NCBI GenBank assembly: GCA_029005335.1
Contig: JAQXFT010000043.1
Span: 1-7,860, forward strand
Reading direction: 5' to 3'
DNA: 7,860 bases
DNA from: Oscillospiraceae bacterium
GTDB taxonomy: Bacteria; Bacillota; Clostridia; Oscillospirales; Ruminococcaceae
Position numbers and translations under genes: made by a program. The notes under the pieces are model-generated. The model saw nothing but the letters and a program-made list of their open reading frames with translations. It searched no databases and was not told the origin of the DNA. Shown piece after piece: positions 5,700 to 7,860 of this stretch. Each line of letters starts with the position of its first letter. Within the stretch, counting starts at the first letter, position 1.

Positions 5700-5913
5700 C
5701 GGATTTTCAGGATTAAGTTGGATTAAATTGTTATTTTCTACATTTATATTAAATGGAGATATAAAAAATAAGTTTTACTTGTTCAATATCACAATTTAAA
5801 AAGTTGAATTTGATTGTAGAAATAGATAATTTTCAACATATAATTATGTGCAATGCAACGAAAAATATACATGCAGGATATAACAGCTGAAAATAATTAC
5901 AATAGGTATTATA
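5700..5913. other. AT-rich intergenic stretch between trmD and the ptsH promoter, no gene seen
   Basis: Together with the ptsH promoter and leader this makes a 318-base gap without a gene. This part is very AT-rich, has no frame with a convincing RBS, and shows no clear terminator for trmD (no GC-rich stem with a T run on the - strand). It holds a 10-base tandem near-repeat GGATTAAGTT/GGATTAAATT (5710-5729) and a spaced inverted repeat ATTTTCTACA (5733-5742) / TGTAGAAAT (5815-5823). Neither has a known role. Confidence 0.5.
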
Positions 5914-6612
5914 TTATTTAACCGAATGTTCATATTTTTCAATCAAATCGGGACGGCGTTCACGGGTCAGCTCAATACTTTTCTGAAGTCTCCATTCGGC
6001 GATATTCTTGTGATGACCCGATAGCAGAACGGGAGGAACTTGTTTTCCGTTCCATATTTCGGGGCGGGTGTAGTGGGGATATTCGAGCAGACCGCCATAA
6101 ATACTTTCATCTTCAAAGCATACTGAATCCGATAGAACACCTTTGCACATTCTTGCAACAGCATCGGTAAGCATAATTGCAGGAATTTCACCGCCTGTAA
6201 GCACATAGTCGCCGGCAGAAATTTCCTCATCAACGATTTCATCGATAATTCTCTGGTCTACTCCCTCATAGTGACCGCATATTATGAAAATAAATTCACG
6301 TTCAGAGAGTTCTATTGCTTTCTGCTGATTAAAAATTCTGCCCTTGGGTGACATATAGATTGTATGGGGTTTTGCATTGTTTTCCTCGCATACTGCTTTA
6401 TAGCAGTTATAAATCGGGTCGCACTGCATAACCATACCCATACCGCCTCCATATGGTATATCATCAACACGCCTGTGCTTATCGAGGGTATAATCACGTA
6501 TATTACGGCATTTTATATCTATAACGCCCTTTTTTCTGGCACGTCCGATAATGCTTTCACCGAGAACGGCTTCACACATTTCGGGAAAAAGCGTAGCTAT
6601 TTCAATCTTCAT
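5914..6612 (-). CDS. trmD: tRNA (guanine37-N1)-methyltransferase TrmD
   Basis: The 232-residue SPOUT-class enzyme uses S-adenosylmethionine to make m1G37 next to the anticodon, which prevents +1 frameshifting. The family motifs are all present: P-Y-G-G-G-M-G-M (about 53-60), G-H-Y-E-G-V-D-Q-R (113-121) and the trefoil-knot segment S-A-G-D-Y-V-L-T-G-G-E-I-P-A. The Asp near residue 168 in F-E-D-E-S corresponds to the catalytic Asp169 of E. coli. G-L-L-E-Y-P-H-Y-T-R-P and P-P-V-L-L-S-G-H-H follow. The length fits the family. The start is the ATG at 6612, 8 bases after GGAGGG; a TTG at 6615 would add one residue but has no better support. It overlaps the end of rimM by 11 bases, so the pair is translationally coupled. 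rplS, the common next gene, is not downstream within the window. Confidence 0.97.
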   Translation of the reverse strand: MKIEIATLFPEMCEAVLGESIIGRARKKGVIDIKCRNIRDYTLDKHRRVDDIPYGGGMGMVMQCDPIYNCYKAVCEENNAKPHTIYMSPKGRIFNQQKAIELSEREFIFIICGHYEGVDQRIIDEIVDEEISAGDYVLTGGEIPAIMLTDAVARMCKGVLSDSVCFEDESIYGGLLEYPHYTRPEIWNGKQVPPVLLSGHHKNIAEWRLQKSIELTRERRPDLIEKYEHSVK

Positions 6613-7111
6613 CAAAAAGTCCCTCCAGAGGTCTTATAGTCATTATTCCGGAATCAATGTCAGTAGTTATGACCACATCAGCAATAGCCGGAACAAGATA
6701 GCTTTTATCGCCGTTTTTTATTGAGTATACATCATTTGCACCAGTCTGGAAAACATCATCAATAATTCCGTAAACCTCACCCGTATCGGCATCTTTTACA
6801 GTCATACCGATTAAGTCCTGAATGAAATAGGTATCTTCATCAAGTTCAAGGTCGTCACGGTGCATATAAAGCATTTTATTGCGGAGCTTTTCAGCCTCCT
6901 CCGGAGTGTCAACGCCCTCAATCTTGCAGATAATCATATTTTTCTGAACCCTTGAACGTTCGATATATATTTCTTTTAAAGATTTTCCCATAAAGAGCCT
7001 GTCGAAGTCGCAGAGAAGCTCGGGAGAATCGCAGTAGGGCATAATTTTAACTTCTCCTCTTATTCCGTGGGTATTTACTATTTTACCTGCTTCAAGATAT
7101 TCTTTTTTCAT
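6602..7111 (-). CDS. rimM: Ribosome maturation factor RimM
   Basis: The 169-residue protein matches RimM, which binds ribosomal protein S19 and helps mature the head of the 30S subunit. The N-terminal domain (about 5-86) opens with A-G-K-I-V-N-T-H-G-I-R-G-E-V-K, the family signature. The PRC-barrel domain (about 92-165) carries D-L-I-G-M-x-V, G-A-N-D-V-Y and Y-L-V-P-A-I-A-D-V-V and ends P-L-E-G-L-F-D. The ATG at 7111 is chosen because GAGG lies 7 bases upstream and the family signature begins directly after it. The frame stays open to 7297, but that extra part lies inside the MATE gene and shows no homology. The gene follows the MATE stop by 23 bases and overlaps trmD, so all three are likely in one transcript. 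Confidence 0.95.
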   Translation of the reverse strand: MKKEYLEAGKIVNTHGIRGEVKIMPYCDSPELLCDFDRLFMGKSLKEIYIERSRVQKNMIICKIEGVDTPEEAEKLRNKMLYMHRDDLELDEDTYFIQDLIGMTVKDADTGEVYGIIDDVFQTGANDVYSIKNGDKSYLVPAIADVVITTDIDSGIMTIRPLEGLFDED

Positions 7112-7134
7112 ATAAAAGCCTCTTTTCTGTAATA

Positions 7135-7860
7135 TTATTCTGATACAATATTGCTGATCCATATTCCTTTTTTTATAAGCACATATCCTATTGCGAATTT
7201 GATTATATCGACTGACTGCACTATCGCATATATGCCGAGAATTTGTATTCCCGTGAATCTGCAAAGCAGATATGCCAGAGGAACAGTTACCGCCCATGAA
7301 TATACACTGTCAAAAAGGAATGTAATAAAGGTCTGACCGCCCGAACGCAGTGTGAAATAAAGAGCATTCAGCATACCCTGCAACGGGAAAAACAATGCTG
7401 TAATTATGATGAAGTTTTTGCCGTATTCTTTTATTTCGGTGGTTGTATCATAAAATTCAGGGAATATTCCCGAGAACAGAATCAATATTACTGTAAGGAT
7501 TATGCAGATTCCGCCCGCAAATTTCATGAGCTTGAATGAATCATTTTTTGCTTTGTCATATTCCGATGCTCCGAGAGTCTGACCTATAATGATTCCCACA
7601 GCCGAACCGAGAGCTACAAACACGACATTAAGGAGATTGCAGAGGGCATTTGAAATATTCAGACCGGCTACTATTTCAAGGCTTCTTGTTGAATAACATT
7701 GAGTCAATACTGCAATACTGCCAGCCCATAAAAATTCATTCAGAAAAATGGGGATACCTTTTTTTATGATTTTCAGTGCGAAATCCGCAGGAACAAGGAA
7801 TTTGCTGTAAATTCCCTGAAGAAAAGTATGCTTGTCCTTTCTTGCAAGAGACCATATAAT
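7135..7860 (-). CDS. MATE-family multidrug/metabolite exporter, C-terminal half (5' end outside the window)
   Basis: The - strand frame is open without a stop from 7860 down to the TAA at 7135, giving 241 residues of an incomplete protein; full MATE transporters have about 440-460. It contains the second-half pattern of the family: a short cytoplasmic stretch, N-E-F-L-W-A, then G-L-N-I-S-N-A-L-x-N-L, G-S-A-V-G-I-I-I-G-Q-x-L-G-A, five or six hydrophobic helices and L-R-S-G-G-Q-T. Such proteins are Na+- or H+-coupled antiporters in the cytoplasmic membrane that export cationic drugs or metabolites; the substrate here is unknown. A TTG at 7707 sits inside conserved coding sequence and is not the true start. 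The gene lies 23 bases upstream of rimM on the same strand, suggesting cotranscription with translation genes. Confidence 0.9.
   Translation of the reverse strand: MIWSLARKDKHTFLQGIYSKFLVPADFALKIIKKGIPIFLNEFLWAGSIAVLTQCYSTRSLEIVAGLNISNALCNLLNVVFVALGSAVGIIIGQTLGASEYDKAKNDSFKLMKFAGGICIILTVILILFSGIFPEFYDTTTEIKEYGKNFIIITALFFPLQGMLNALYFTLRSGGQTFITFLFDSVYSWAVTVPLAYLLCRFTGIQILGIYAIVQSVDIIKFAIGYVLIKKGIWISNIVSE

Noticed and set aside
7112..7297. N-terminal extension of rimM to an open start at 7297
   Set aside because: It overlaps the MATE gene in another frame and has no RimM homology. The RBS and family signature place the start at 7111.
7135..7707. A complete 190-residue membrane protein starting at 7707
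   Set aside because: The frame continues upstream without a stop to the window end, and that part encodes further MATE sequence. The codon at 7707 is an internal TTG leucine.
1..7860. CRISPR array, tRNA, rRNA or riboswitch
   Set aside because: I saw no regularly spaced direct repeats, no tRNA-like cloverleaf with a T-loop motif and no known riboswitch core in the intergenic regions.

Overview
The window looks like a gut or rumen Firmicute of the Ruminococcus / Oscillospiraceae type. It is AT-rich and has clean AGGAGG-type ribosome binding sites and TTGACA/TATAAT promoters. It carries a secreted protein with a type I dockerin (a cellulosome-type module typical of Ruminococcus), the sporulation protease SpoIVB, and an HPr with both His15 and Ser46. 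The genus is an inference from this gene mix; no rRNA is present to confirm it.

Layout. (1) Positions 1-458 are the end of a surface-polysaccharide type locus on the + strand: the C-terminus of a hexapeptide-repeat acetyltransferase, then the first third of a KdsB-like CMP-sugar synthetase. (2) At about 451-460 the synthetase stops abruptly and the sequence becomes the start of a different gene on the - strand, an apparent sugar-phosphate isomerase/epimerase, complete with RBS and a strong promoter. Both genes have lost their 3' parts at the same point, so this is a rearrangement or chimeric junction. (3) From 487 to 750 lies a divergent promoter region with two TTTGTATAC motifs, feeding a secreted dockerin protein (751-1737) that ends at a strong terminator. 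(4) Converging on that terminator is a - strand pair: a small four-helix membrane protein overlapping a 601-residue membrane-anchored glycerophosphodiester phosphodiesterase. (5) Divergent from this pair is spoIVB (+), which converges on ptsH (-) across a shared hairpin. (6) After a 318-base gap with the ptsH promoter and leader comes the - strand cluster MATE transporter (cut by the window end), rimM and trmD. The MATE gene is 23 bases upstream of rimM, and rimM overlaps trmD.

How the genes fit together. RimM (30S maturation) and TrmD (m1G37 of tRNA) are translation housekeeping functions often linked in bacteria; here they follow a MATE exporter. HPr is the phosphocarrier and, through Ser46, the carbon-catabolite signalling protein of Firmicutes. 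SpoIVB normally triggers sigma-K activation by cleaving SpoIVFA, but its usual neighbour spo0A is not next to it here. The dockerin protein would be exported and could attach to a cohesin-bearing scaffold. I see no rRNA, tRNA, CRISPR array, transposase or phage gene, and no clear multi-gene novel system. The most notable points are the double-truncation junction near 455, the divergent regulatory region beside it, and the dockerin protein with no recognisable catalytic domain.
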